Below the pieces are notes generated by a model, which saw nothing but the letters and a program-made list of their open reading frames with translations, ran no database searches and was not told the DNA's origin. A stretch of DNA of 64,000 nucleotides from SZUA-448 sp964602475 (GTDB lineage Bacteria; Bacillota; Clostridia; Lachnospirales; Lachnospiraceae), in assembly GCA_964602475.1 (NCBI GenBank), contig CAZRRN010000002.1, positions 34,383 to 98,382 of the forward strand. Reading direction: 5' to 3'. Position 1 is the stretch's first letter. Each line of letters opens with the position of its first letter. Below, one piece after another: positions 16,247 to 23,440 of this stretch. Made by a program: the position numbers and the translations under genes.

Positions 16247-16968
16247 TGAAACTGCAAAAATTAATGAGCTATACAAGAAGAGCGATTGATACTTATTCTA
16301 TGATTGAAGAGGGGGATCGTATTGCTGTCGGAATATCTGGCGGCAAGGATAGTCTAACCCTTTTATATGCATTAGCAGGACTTCGCCGCTTTTATCCTAA
16401 AAGATTTGAGATTGAAGCGATTACTGTAAAAGTTGGTTTTCCTAATATGGATTTTACTCCTGTAGAAGAATTATGTAGCGAATTAAATGTTCGTTATACG
16501 ATGATTAACACTCAGATTGCAGAAGTTGTATTTGATATCCGAAAAGAAAATAATCCATGTTCCTTGTGTGCTAAGATGAGAAAAGGAGCATTTAATGAAA
16601 AAGCAAAACAGCTTGATTGCAATAAAGCGGCATATGCTCATCATTATGATGATGTAATTGAAACTGTATTGATGTCAATGATCTATGAAGGTCGTTTTTA
16701 TAGCTTTTCTCCGGTTACTTATCTAGATCGAACGGATCTGACATTAATACGCCCTATGATTTATGTTCAGGAGTGCGATATTATTGGATTTCAAAATCAG
16801 TATAAGCTTCCGGTTGTTAAAAACACCTGTCCCGAAGACGGAAATACTAAGAGAGAATATATAAAGCAATTGATTAAACAGCTTGAAAGGGAAAATCCTG
16901 GGACAAGGGAACGGATTTTTGCATCAATAAAAGAAGGTCCGCTAAAATCCTGGAATCTGAATTTATAG
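16246..16968 (+). CDS. TtcA-like tRNA 2-thiocytidine/PP-loop ATPase
   Basis: This 240-residue adenylating enzyme of the PP-loop family has the motif SGGKDSLTLL near residue 30. The cysteines CSLCAKMRKG near residue 105 and the single cysteine in NTCPEDG near 195 match the iron-sulfur ligands of TtcA, which thiolates C32 of some tRNAs. The phrase AYAHHYDDVIETVLMS is also typical. It is co-translated with the recombinase gene upstream (TAATG overlap) and ends only 15 bases before a convergent gene. The exact tRNA target in Firmicutes is less certain than the family. Confidence 0.85.
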   Translation: MKLQKLMSYTRRAIDTYSMIEEGDRIAVGISGGKDSLTLLYALAGLRRFYPKRFEIEAITVKVGFPNMDFTPVEELCSELNVRYTMINTQIAEVVFDIRKENNPCSLCAKMRKGAFNEKAKQLDCNKAAYAHHYDDVIETVLMSMIYEGRFYSFSPVTYLDRTDLTLIRPMIYVQECDIIGFQNQYKLPVVKNTCPEDGNTKREYIKQLIKQLERENPGTRERIFASIKEGPLKSWNLNL

Positions 16969-16983
16969 ATACGTTCTCAAAAT

Positions 16984-17493
16984 TTAATTACCTGTAAACA
17001 GATGATAAGAATCGGTAAATATACCTGGTGTCAGATAAGAATCAAAAATTTTAAAATAATTATTAAAAACAAAATATTCAATTTCATCTGGAAAAGCCTC
17101 ACGTATCATCTGAGCAAAATCCTCATCGGAGATATATTCAGAGTAGATTTTATCATAAAGTGTCTTAATAATTTGAATCCAATCAGACTCTGTCACGTAA
17201 TCATAGATGGAAATCTCAGTATTAAGAGGAAGATTGTCACGTACACGAATCAGCTCATCCTGCCATATTGAATAATTATGATTCAGTTCCGGATGTTCTT
17301 CTGCTGCTGTTTCCTGAATTCCAGACAATTCTTCCATGATAATGTCATATTCACTTCCTTCTTTATATCCTTCAATCAGAGTACTGCCAAATGCAGCAAG
17401 AATTAATAATAAGATAAGGGCAATTGGAAGGCATATTAAAAAAATGCGATCACTTATAGATGTTTTAATTTTATTTGGATTCTTAATTTTCAT
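16984..17493 (-). CDS. Unknown single-span membrane protein
   Basis: This 169-residue protein has a basic N-terminus, one strong membrane span (about residues 17-37) and an acidic, mostly helical outside domain of about 130 residues. No signature is recognisable. ATG 17493 follows GGAGG with good spacing; an in-frame ATG four codons upstream (17505) overlaps that site. It lies downstream of yneA behind a strong terminator and converges with the ttcA-like gene. Function unknown. Confidence 0.7.
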   Translation of the reverse strand: MKIKNPNKIKTSISDRIFLICLPIALILLLILAAFGSTLIEGYKEGSEYDIIMEELSGIQETAAEEHPELNHNYSIWQDELIRVRDNLPLNTEISIYDYVTESDWIQIIKTLYDKIYSEYISDEDFAQMIREAFPDEIEYFVFNNYFKIFDSYLTPGIFTDSYHLFTGN

Positions 17494-17542
17494 TTGTACC
17501 TCCATACGGTATTTCGTTCACTAGTATAACATATAATATAGA

Positions 17543-17581
17543 AAGGCGCACATGAATTTTATATAAATTCATGTGCGCCTT
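17543..17581. terminator. Strong palindromic terminator downstream of yneA
   Basis: The 17-base arms at 17543-17559 and 17565-17581 are exact complements around a five-base TATAT loop. The hairpin is GC-rich at its base (AAGGCGCACATG), and T-rich sequence follows on the minus strand. It most likely ends the yneA transcript. Confidence 0.82.
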
Positions 17582-17599
17582 ATCTAGGGTATCGGATAA

Positions 17600-17965
17600 T
17601 TACATGCTTTCGGTTTTTTCGGTATAATATGGAACAATCAGGTAGGCTCCGGCTGTAATGTTCTCATCTGCAAGTTTATTAGTTTTCATAATCTCATCAA
17701 TATATGCGGAGATATTCTTATAATCATCTGTATAAAAAGCCGTGGCAATTGACCATAATGTATCGCCTGATTGTATTTCTACGGAGGTGAAAGTTTTATG
17801 ACGATTTATAGATTCACCAGCGGATGCATATTGTGTTAGAAAGAAAACTGACATAAAAAATATAAATACAGCGAGGCTGATAAATACAATTCTTCTTTTT
17901 ATTACTGCGATGTGTTCTCTCTTTTTAATTTCAAATCTTTCTCTATAGGATAAATAAGTTTCCAT
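17600..17965 (-). CDS. yneA: YneA-like SOS cell-division inhibitor with LysM domain
   Basis: This 121-residue protein has a basic cytoplasmic N-terminus, one membrane span (about 27-47) and a C-terminal LysM domain (IQSGDTLWSIA ... YLIVPYY) that binds peptidoglycan. It is divergent from lexA, as yneA is in Bacillus, where the product delays division during the SOS response. The promoter holds a LexA-like box in its spacer (18032-18043), which supports DNA-damage control. The name is by context and architecture; YneA proteins are poorly conserved. Confidence 0.85.
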   Translation of the reverse strand: METYLSYRERFEIKKREHIAVIKRRIVFISLAVFIFFMSVFFLTQYASAGESINRHKTFTSVEIQSGDTLWSIATAFYTDDYKNISAYIDEIMKTNKLADENITAGAYLIVPYYTEKTESM

Positions 17966-17986
17966 AGATTACTCCTCTCAATAACA

Positions 17987-17998
17987 GAACAATTGTTC
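17987..17998. promoter_or_regulatory. LexA-binding (SOS) box 1
   Basis: GAACAATTGTTC, a perfect palindrome with the GAAC-N4-GTTC form of Firmicutes SOS boxes, just upstream of the yneA start. Confidence 0.75.
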
Positions 17999-17999
17999 C

Positions 18000-18011
18000 G
18001 AACGTATGTTT
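18000..18011. promoter_or_regulatory. LexA-binding (SOS) box 2
   Basis: GAACGTATGTTT, preceded by C, close to the CGAAC-N4-GTTCG consensus. It lies one base from box 1, in the yneA leader. Confidence 0.75.
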
Positions 18012-18024
18012 TGCTTATGATTAT

Positions 18025-18053
18025 ATTATACGAACATACGTACGCTTTGTCAA
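18025..18053 (-). promoter_or_regulatory. yneA promoter with SOS box in the spacer
   Basis: On the minus strand TTGACA (18053-18048) and TATAAT (18030-18025) are both perfect and spaced by 17 bases. GAACATACGTAC at 18032-18043 lies in the spacer and is a slightly imperfect SOS box, so LexA binding would block RNA polymerase. Confidence 0.85.
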
Positions 18054-18072
18054 GAGATTTTTAAAAATAATC

Positions 18073-18113
18073 GAACATTTGTTTTGACATTTATTATGAT
18101 ACTATGTTATACT
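18073..18113 (+). promoter_or_regulatory. lexA promoter with SOS box 4 at the -35
   Basis: TTGACA at 18084-18089 and TATACT at 18108-18113 (18-base spacer) lie about 50 bases before the lexA start. GAACATTTGTTT at 18073-18084 abuts the -35, consistent with LexA autorepression. Confidence 0.8.
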
Positions 18114-18162
18114 ATATTTATAGTAATTAATATGTTATAAATATCAGATTCGGAGGGATATG

Positions 18163-18780
18163 ATGTCATCATACGGTAAAATAACAGCAAAACAAAAAGA
18201 AATACTGGAATACATGAAAGCCCAGATTTTGAACCGTGGATTTCCGCCGGCTGTACGAGAGATTTGCGATGCGGTACATTTAAAATCTACTTCTTCCGTA
18301 CACTCTCATCTTGAATCACTTGAAAAAAACGGTTACATAAGAAGAGATCCGTCGAAGCCTAGAGCAATTGAAATTGTAGATGACTGCTTTAATCTGACCA
18401 GACGCGAACTTGTGAATGTTCCGATGATTGGTACTGTAACAGCAGGTCAGCCGATTCTTGCAGTTGAGAATATTGACGGATATTTTCCGATTCCAACGGA
18501 GTATATGCCGAATGAGCAGACGTTTATGCTTCGTGTGAAGGGTGAAAGTATGATTAACGCCGGTATTTTTGACGGTGATCAGATTCTTGTACAGAAGCAG
18601 AATACTGCGAATAACGGAGATTTTGTAGTTGCATTAATTGAGGATTCTGTTACAGTAAAAACATTCTATAAAGAGAACGGTTATTACCGTCTTCAACCGG
18701 AGAATGATACAATGGAACCAATTATTGTTACAGAGCTTGCAATACTTGGAAAGGTAATCGGATTGTTTCGTATGTTCTGA
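18163..18780 (+). CDS. lexA: SOS repressor LexA
   Basis: This 205-residue protein has a winged-helix DNA-binding domain (about 5-65; GFPPAVREICDAV and SVHSHLESLEKNGYI) and a C-terminal S24 autoprotease. The cleavage site Ala-Gly is in TVTAGQP, the catalytic serine in GESMINAGI and the lysine in SVTVKTFY. RecA-stimulated self-cleavage relieves repression of SOS genes. GGAGGG precedes paired ATGs at 18160 and 18163; spacing favours the second. Several SOS boxes in the shared region with yneA indicate autoregulation. Confidence 0.97.
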   Translation: MSSYGKITAKQKEILEYMKAQILNRGFPPAVREICDAVHLKSTSSVHSHLESLEKNGYIRRDPSKPRAIEIVDDCFNLTRRELVNVPMIGTVTAGQPILAVENIDGYFPIPTEYMPNEQTFMLRVKGESMINAGIFDGDQILVQKQNTANNGDFVVALIEDSVTVKTFYKENGYYRLQPENDTMEPIIVTELAILGKVIGLFRMF

Positions 18781-18891
18781 ATATTTAAGACATTGAATAT
18801 TTTATGGTTTTATGATTTAGCAGCATTGCTTTAATAATTTAGTATTAGCAATTTTCTATTCTGTATTTTTATCTAAAAATCTTTATTAAAA

Positions 18892-18945
18892 ATGCTTTCG
18901 TATTTTTACTTCAATGTTAACGAATGAAGAAAAATACGAAAGCAT
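18892..18945. terminator. Bidirectional terminator between lexA and rsfS
   Basis: The 16-base arms at 18892-18907 and 18930-18945 are exact complements (ATGCTTTCG... and ...CGAAAGCAT), with partial pairing further in. It separates convergent genes. The remaining bases 18781-18891 are AT-rich and show nothing else I can support. Confidence 0.82.
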
Positions 18946-18973
18946 AAATCTTATTACAATAATTATTATTTAA

Positions 18974-19330
18974 TTAAAGTTCTGAATAATCTATACGAAT
19001 TCCATCCGTCCAGATTCGTTCCAGATTATAGAATAACCTGTCTTCCTTTGAAAAAACATGTACTACAACATCACCGTAATCCATAAGAATCCAACCGCAG
19101 GATTTAGTACCTTCTACCCTCTTTGTCTCATAACCGGCTTTTGCAAGTTCAAACTGAACATTGTCTACGATTGCTTCAACTTGAGGAGCATTGTTACCAT
19201 TTGCTATAATAAAGTAATCTGCGATGATCGAAATATCACTTATTTTTATTATTTTAATATTTTCCGCCTGCTTTACATCCATTGCATGATAAGCAATCTT
19301 TACTATATCATTTGAGTTGTCCTTTATCAT
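18974..19330 (-). CDS. rsfS: Ribosomal silencing factor RsfS
   Basis: This 118-residue protein of the RsfS/Iojap family binds L14 on the 50S subunit and blocks subunit joining during starvation. Family motifs are ADYFIIANGNNAPQVEAI, WILMDYGDVVVHVF and EDRLFYNLERIW. It is the last gene of the long minus-strand ribosome-assembly cluster, 38 bases after yqeK, as in Bacillus (yqeK-rsfS). Confidence 0.96.
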   Translation of the reverse strand: MIKDNSNDIVKIAYHAMDVKQAENIKIIKISDISIIADYFIIANGNNAPQVEAIVDNVQFELAKAGYETKRVEGTKSCGWILMDYGDVVVHVFSKEDRLFYNLERIWTDGIRIDYSEL

Positions 19331-19368
19331 TTTTAGTCACCATTTCCTTTTAAAATAAAGATTATTGA

Positions 19369-19953
19369 TTACTTATATAACAGTTTTTTATAGTATTCAA
19401 AAGTTTCTTCTGTCATTGGATCAATCCGTTCGTTTGTTGTGGACAGATACCGAACTGTATTATCCAGAATATAGTATACTGCCAGATCAATATTATTATA
19501 TATAATCTTTCGAATTTCTGTCAAGGATGGATTTGCCGGATGTTCACGGTACGGTTCAATATAATCAGAAGCAAAAATGCACTTTTCAAGAAAGCTCATC
19601 TTTGGTCGTCCGGTCGTATGAAAACGGATTGCTGAAAGAATTTCTTCATCTTTGACTCCATATTTTTTTTTGGCAAGATAAGCCCCTGCTTTGGCGTGCA
19701 CAAGAGATTCATTTTCATATTCAATCTCGGTCAGAAGAATCTGATTTTTCTCACAGTATTCATATAAAGCTTCTTTGTTCATTCCTTTTGCACAGTCATG
19801 AAGAAGTCCGGCATAAAGGAATGGGCACTGCTCCTTTACTCCATAGCTCATGGCAAGTGAGGCTGCAGTAAAAGCAACTCCAAGAGTATGACGGTACCGA
19901 CCCGGTTTCAGCTGCTGCTGTAATTCGATAAGTATTTCTTCTTGCGATTTCAT
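19369..19953 (-). CDS. yqeK: HD-domain diadenosine tetraphosphatase YqeK
   Basis: This 194-residue HD-superfamily hydrolase has metal-binding motifs RYRHTLGVA, LLHDCAKGM, HAKAGAYLA and IRFHTTGRP. YqeK of Bacillus-type bacteria symmetrically hydrolyses Ap4A to ADP. A GGTGATTA site precedes ATG 19953. Neighbours are nadD upstream and rsfS downstream, the conserved Firmicutes order. Confidence 0.94.
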   Translation of the reverse strand: MKSQEEILIELQQQLKPGRYRHTLGVAFTAASLAMSYGVKEQCPFLYAGLLHDCAKGMNKEALYEYCEKNQILLTEIEYENESLVHAKAGAYLAKKKYGVKDEEILSAIRFHTTGRPKMSFLEKCIFASDYIEPYREHPANPSLTEIRKIIYNNIDLAVYYILDNTVRYLSTTNERIDPMTEETFEYYKKLLYK

Positions 19954-20022
19954 TAATCACCATTTTCTGCGCTGTCTTTACGCGTAACAGATTTCGTGAT
20001 AAGTTTGATTTTGTGATTAACC

Positions 20023-20625
20023 TTAATGATATAAGTTATTCATTAATATATACTCTTCCACCGGTTCCGGAACCATGCCGTGAATCGATGCACCCTTATG
20101 AAGCATTTCCCTGATTATATAAGATGAAAGATCAGACGACGGTGTTTCAAAGAACAAAAAAGTACCATTGTATAAATCATTTAGCTTCTGAAGCTGTAAT
20201 TGAATTGCAAGATTGTCCTGTCCGCTTCTCCCACTTGCAAGAATCGTTACATACCGGATAATTTGTTCCGGATGATACCAATGTTCAAATTCCATAAGGG
20301 AATCTCCGCCGATAATAAAGTAGAATTTATCTTTTGGATAAAGGTCATGCAGTTCCCTTACGGTATCAGCTGTATAAGTAATACAGTTTTTTCGAAGCTC
20401 ATAATCGGAAAGAAGGAAATTTTTTCTACCTTGTAGAGCTGCATGTAACATCCCGTATCGATGTTCCGGTAAAACAATCTGCGACGACAATTTATGCGGC
20501 GGACGGCCGGATGGTAAAAAAATGACCGAATCAAGAGAAAATTTCATTATAGCATGCTCTGCAAGCATCAAATGTGCGTTATGAACCGGGTTGAAGGTTC
20601 CTCCCATGATACCGATCTTCTGCAT
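20023..20625 (-). CDS. nadD: Nicotinate-nucleotide adenylyltransferase NadD
   Basis: This 200-residue enzyme transfers AMP to nicotinate mononucleotide, the penultimate step of NAD synthesis. The nucleotidyltransferase signature MGGTFNPVHNAHL is at the N-terminus, with FLPSGRPPHK and FIIGGDSLMEFEHWY following, and the C-terminal ISSTxxR region appears in altered form as PSSDLSSYIIREML. GGAGG precedes ATG 20625. It lies between yhbY and yqeK. Confidence 0.96.
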   Translation of the reverse strand: MQKIGIMGGTFNPVHNAHLMLAEHAIMKFSLDSVIFLPSGRPPHKLSSQIVLPEHRYGMLHAALQGRKNFLLSDYELRKNCITYTADTVRELHDLYPKDKFYFIIGGDSLMEFEHWYHPEQIIRYVTILASGRSGQDNLAIQLQLQKLNDLYNGTFLFFETPSSDLSSYIIREMLHKGASIHGMVPEPVEEYILMNNLYH

Positions 20626-20649
20626 ATGACCTCCATTACCAATACAATC

Positions 20650-20940
20650 TTATCTTGGCAGTTCGATCTTTTTGTTCTCTTTTGATTGACGATAAAGAAC
20701 AATCTTCCGGCCGATGACCTGTACGACCTCGGAATGAGTACGGTCGGCAACCATATGAGCAAGCATATTAATCTCATCATCACAATTTTTCAGAACAGAG
20801 ATTTTAATCAGTTCTCTTGCTTCCAGTGCTTCTGCAATACCCTCTGTAAATTCCGGTGTAACAGATGATTTTCCAATTTGAAAAATTGGATCAATTGTCA
20901 TAGCAAGACCTTTAAGGTAGGCTCTTTGTTTACTTGTCAT
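20650..20940 (-). CDS. yhbY: YhbY/CRS1 RNA-binding protein
   Basis: This 96-residue CRM-domain protein associates with pre-50S ribosomal particles. Motifs are TSKQRAYLKGLA, QIGKSSVTPEF and the C-terminal VQVIGRKIVLYRQS. The frame is open upstream to 20970, but ATG 20940 directly follows a GGAGATTAAA site and gives the family length. It is between obgE and nadD, which fits its role in ribosome assembly. Confidence 0.94.
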   Translation of the reverse strand: MTSKQRAYLKGLAMTIDPIFQIGKSSVTPEFTEGIAEALEARELIKISVLKNCDDEINMLAHMVADRTHSEVVQVIGRKIVLYRQSKENKKIELPR

Positions 20941-20975
20941 TTTAATCTCCATTCCGGAGCGTACGCTCATTTGTT

Positions 20976-22268
20976 TTATGATTTATAATAATCAAAGCTG
21001 TTTCCATACATTCTGACAGTATCACCGTCTTTTATTCCAAGTTCTTCAAGCTGCCTCAAGATATCATTTTCCTTAAGAAATTTCTGGAAAAATTCAAATC
21101 CTTTTTCTGAATCAATATTCGTATAGCCAAGAATTCGTTCAATTCTTGGACCTTCTACAACATATTCGTCTTCTTCTTCGTCATAGGTAACGGTAAACGG
21201 TTCATCCAAAGTACGAAGATCCTCGGGAAAAAATTCACGTTCATAAACTGTTGGCTCATCCGGAATTGTTTTTAATAAATCATTGACAGCAAACATTAAT
21301 TCCTTTACACCTTTTCCGCTGACTGCAGAAATAGCATAAACCGGATAGTTTTCCTTTAAAAATGCTTTTTTGATATCAGTAATTACAGCTTCTGCTTCCT
21401 CAGGAAGCATGGCATCTGTTTTATTTGCAGCTATAATTTGTGGTTTTCCGGATAAATCAGTTTGATAATTTTTCAATTCATAGTTTATTTTTCTGATATC
21501 ATCTATCGGATCACGTCCCTCAACAGAAGCTGCATCTACTATATGAATTAGTACCTTTGTACGTTCAATATGCTTCAGAAATTCATGTCCAAGTCCGACT
21601 CCGTCAGAAGCACCTTCAATCAGTCCAGGTATATCTGCTATTACAAAGCCCTCTCCATTTGGTAAATCAACAACACCAAGATTCGGATTTAAGGTTGTAA
21701 AATGATAGTTTGCAATTTTGGGACGTGCATTAGTAACACTGGAAAGCAGAGTTGATTTTCCGACGTTCGGATATCCTACAAGTCCCACATCTGCAATCAC
21801 TTTTAACTCAAGAATTACATTCAGCTCCTGACATTCCTGACCGGGCTGTGCATACTTTGGAACCTGCATGGTCGCGGTTGCATAATGTTGATTTCCTTTA
21901 CCGCCCCGTCCACCTCGTAAAATCGTCATACGACGGTTTTCATGTGACATATCGGCAATAACCTTACCGGTAGCTTCATCTTTTATTACAGTGCCTTCAG
22001 GAACCTTTAGGATAACATCCAATCCGTCCTTTCCTGAACAGCGTTTTCCGCCACCGTTTTCACCATCACCTGCAGAATACTTTCGAATAAAGCGATAATC
22101 TGCAAGCGTATTAAGACCGGTGTCAATTTCAAAGATTACATCACCGCCGCGTCCTCCATCACCACCGTCAGGTCCACCTGCAGCAACGAACATTTCACGA
22201 CGAAAGCTTACTTTTCCGTCACCGCCTTTTCCTGATCGTATATATATTTTTGCTACATCACTGAACAT
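20976..22268 (-). CDS. obgE: Ribosome-assembly GTPase Obg/CgtA
   Basis: This 430-residue GTPase is needed for late 50S assembly and for stress and sporulation signalling in Bacillus. The glycine-rich Obg fold (1-158; GGDGGRGGDV) is followed by the G domain with GYPNVGKSTLL, DIPGLIEGA and NKTD, and then by an OCT domain (about 350-430). ATG 22268 follows GGAGG and gives the typical length; the open frame extends further but without support. It is downstream of rpmA behind a hairpin. Confidence 0.97.
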   Translation of the reverse strand: MFSDVAKIYIRSGKGGDGKVSFRREMFVAAGGPDGGDGGRGGDVIFEIDTGLNTLADYRFIRKYSAGDGENGGGKRCSGKDGLDVILKVPEGTVIKDEATGKVIADMSHENRRMTILRGGRGGKGNQHYATATMQVPKYAQPGQECQELNVILELKVIADVGLVGYPNVGKSTLLSSVTNARPKIANYHFTTLNPNLGVVDLPNGEGFVIADIPGLIEGASDGVGLGHEFLKHIERTKVLIHIVDAASVEGRDPIDDIRKINYELKNYQTDLSGKPQIIAANKTDAMLPEEAEAVITDIKKAFLKENYPVYAISAVSGKGVKELMFAVNDLLKTIPDEPTVYEREFFPEDLRTLDEPFTVTYDEEEDEYVVEGPRIERILGYTNIDSEKGFEFFQKFLKENDILRQLEELGIKDGDTVRMYGNSFDYYKS

Positions 22269-22289
22269 AATTCCTCCAATAAGAAACAG

Positions 22290-22312
22290 AAACCCTGAAA
22301 TATTCAGGGTTT
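22290..22312 (-). terminator. Hairpin terminator/attenuator between rpmA and obgE
   Basis: AAACCCTGAA (22290-22299) and TTCAGGGTTT (22303-22312) form ten perfect pairs with a three-base loop. On the minus strand it is followed by T-rich TCTGTTTCTT. It lies between the rpmA stop and obgE start, so it probably lowers obgE expression relative to the ribosomal proteins. Confidence 0.75.
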
Positions 22313-22325
22313 CCGATAACAGCAA

Positions 22326-22613
22326 TTATTTCGCTTCAACAGGGTAAACAGAAGCCTGCTTCCTGTCTTTACCCAAACGTTCGAATCTTAAGACTCCGTC
22401 TTTCAATGCGTAAAGCGTATCATCACCGCCTCGTCCTACATTGAGACCCGCGTGAATCTTAGTTCCGCGTTGTCTGAAGAGGATATTACCGGCAACCACT
22501 GCCTGTCCATCCGCTTTCTTAGCGCCAAGACGCTTTGATTCGGAATCACGACCGTTCTTTGTTGATCCGACACCCTTTTTATGAGCGAAAAATTGAAGGT
22601 TCATCTTTAACAT
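22326..22613 (-). CDS. rpmA: 50S ribosomal protein L27 (precursor with cleavable N-terminus)
   Basis: This 95-residue protein of the 50S subunit reaches toward the peptidyl-transferase centre. It begins [14 protein letters not shown], the Firmicutes form in which Prp cleaves after FFA to expose the functional N-terminus. The conserved [29 protein letters not shown] and [10 protein letters not shown] follow. AAGGAGG lies before ATG 22613. It is sandwiched between prp and obgE. Confidence 0.98.
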   Translation of the reverse strand: MLKMNLQFFAHKKGVGSTKNGRDSESKRLGAKKADGQAVVAGNILFRQRGTKIHAGLNVGRGGDDTLYALKDGVLRFERLGKDRKQASVYPVEAK

Positions 22614-22644
22614 GAGTTACACCTCCTTATAAATTCATCAACCA

Positions 22645-22962
22645 TTAGTCTTTTATACTAATATACTTTTTACCGTACTCTTCAAGAATAGAGTCCATTC
22701 CTAACTTCCAGGTCTTCAAAAGAAGAAAGGAACTCTCAGAACCGGATTTAATTCTGAATTCAACAGTACCTGATTTTTCGTCTTCGTGATAAGTAAATGT
22801 ATCTGATGTAAATGTACTGACAGCATTAATTGTATTCAGTACCAGTACGGAAACTGCAGCACATACAATATCATGACCATTCTTTGCAAAACCGGCATGA
22901 CCGCTGCATCGAAATCCATTAATATTATTATTCTCATCTTTGAATACAACTACATTAATCAT
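22645..22962 (-). CDS. prp: Ribosomal-processing cysteine protease Prp
   Basis: This 105-residue cysteine protease (YsxB family) removes the N-terminal extension of L27. The catalytic residues are His22 in CSGHAG and Cys34 in DIVCAAVS, at the same positions as in the Staphylococcus aureus enzyme. The gene lies between rplU and rpmA, the standard order, and its substrate motif is present in the adjacent L27. Confidence 0.95.
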   Translation of the reverse strand: MINVVVFKDENNNINGFRCSGHAGFAKNGHDIVCAAVSVLVLNTINAVSTFTSDTFTYHEDEKSGTVEFRIKSGSESSFLLLKTWKLGMDSILEEYGKKYISIKD

Positions 22963-22976
22963 CGGAGCACCTTAAA

Positions 22977-23285
22977 TTAAGCGTTGATCTTATCGATCTT
23001 AACCTTTGTGAAGCACTGTCTGTGACCGTTCTTCTTGTGGTATCCGCTCTTTCTCTTATACTTATAAACAATGACCTTGCGGTTCTTTCCGTTTTCAACA
23101 ATGGTTGCAGAAACGCTTGCTCCTTCTACGGTAGGATTACCGATGCGGATGCCGTCATTATTTACAACAAGAACCTGATCAAAGGTAACTGCTTCTCCGG
23201 CTTCAGCGCCAAGCTTTTCAACCTTCAGGACATCGCCTTCGGCAACCTTGTACTGTTTACCGCCTGTTGCAATAATTGCGTACAT
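22977..23285 (-). CDS. rplU: 50S ribosomal protein L21
   Basis: This 102-residue 23S rRNA-binding protein has the motifs [23 protein letters not shown] and [25 protein letters not shown] precedes ATG 23285. It is the first gene of the rplU-prp-rpmA-obgE transcript, with its own consensus promoter at 23412-23440 and a leader of about 120 bases. Confidence 0.98.
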   Translation of the reverse strand: MYAIIATGGKQYKVAEGDVLKVEKLGAEAGEAVTFDQVLVVNNDGIRIGNPTVEGASVSATIVENGKNRKVIVYKYKRKSGYHKKNGHRQCFTKVKIDKINA

Positions 23286-23303
23286 ATTGCTCCTCCTTTA
23301 TCT

Positions 23304-23380
23304 ATCTGTAAACGAATCAGCTTATATGATTCAATAACAGATTTACTCGCCAACTACGGTGTCTGATTAATATAATCAGA
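23304..23380 (-). promoter_or_regulatory. Structured rplU leader (candidate L21 autoregulatory leader)
   Basis: Two hairpins lie between promoter and rplU. The first pairs 23373-23380 with 23362-23369, eight perfect pairs around three bases. The second pairs 23337-23342 with 23304-23309 and, inside that, 23327-23332 with 23314-23319. L21 leaders are known in Firmicutes; whether this matches that family cannot be tested here. Confidence 0.6.
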
Positions 23381-23411
23381 GCTTAAACCTCATTGTGCGG
23401 CACACTAGGAT

Positions 23412-23440
23412 ATAATAACACGCCTCTAATGCTTTGTCAA
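23412..23440 (-). promoter_or_regulatory. rplU operon promoter
   Basis: On the minus strand TTGACA (23440-23435) and TATTAT (23417-23412) are spaced by 17 bases. The -35 overlaps the stop end of rng by four bases, so the ribosomal-protein operon starts right after rng. Confidence 0.85.
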
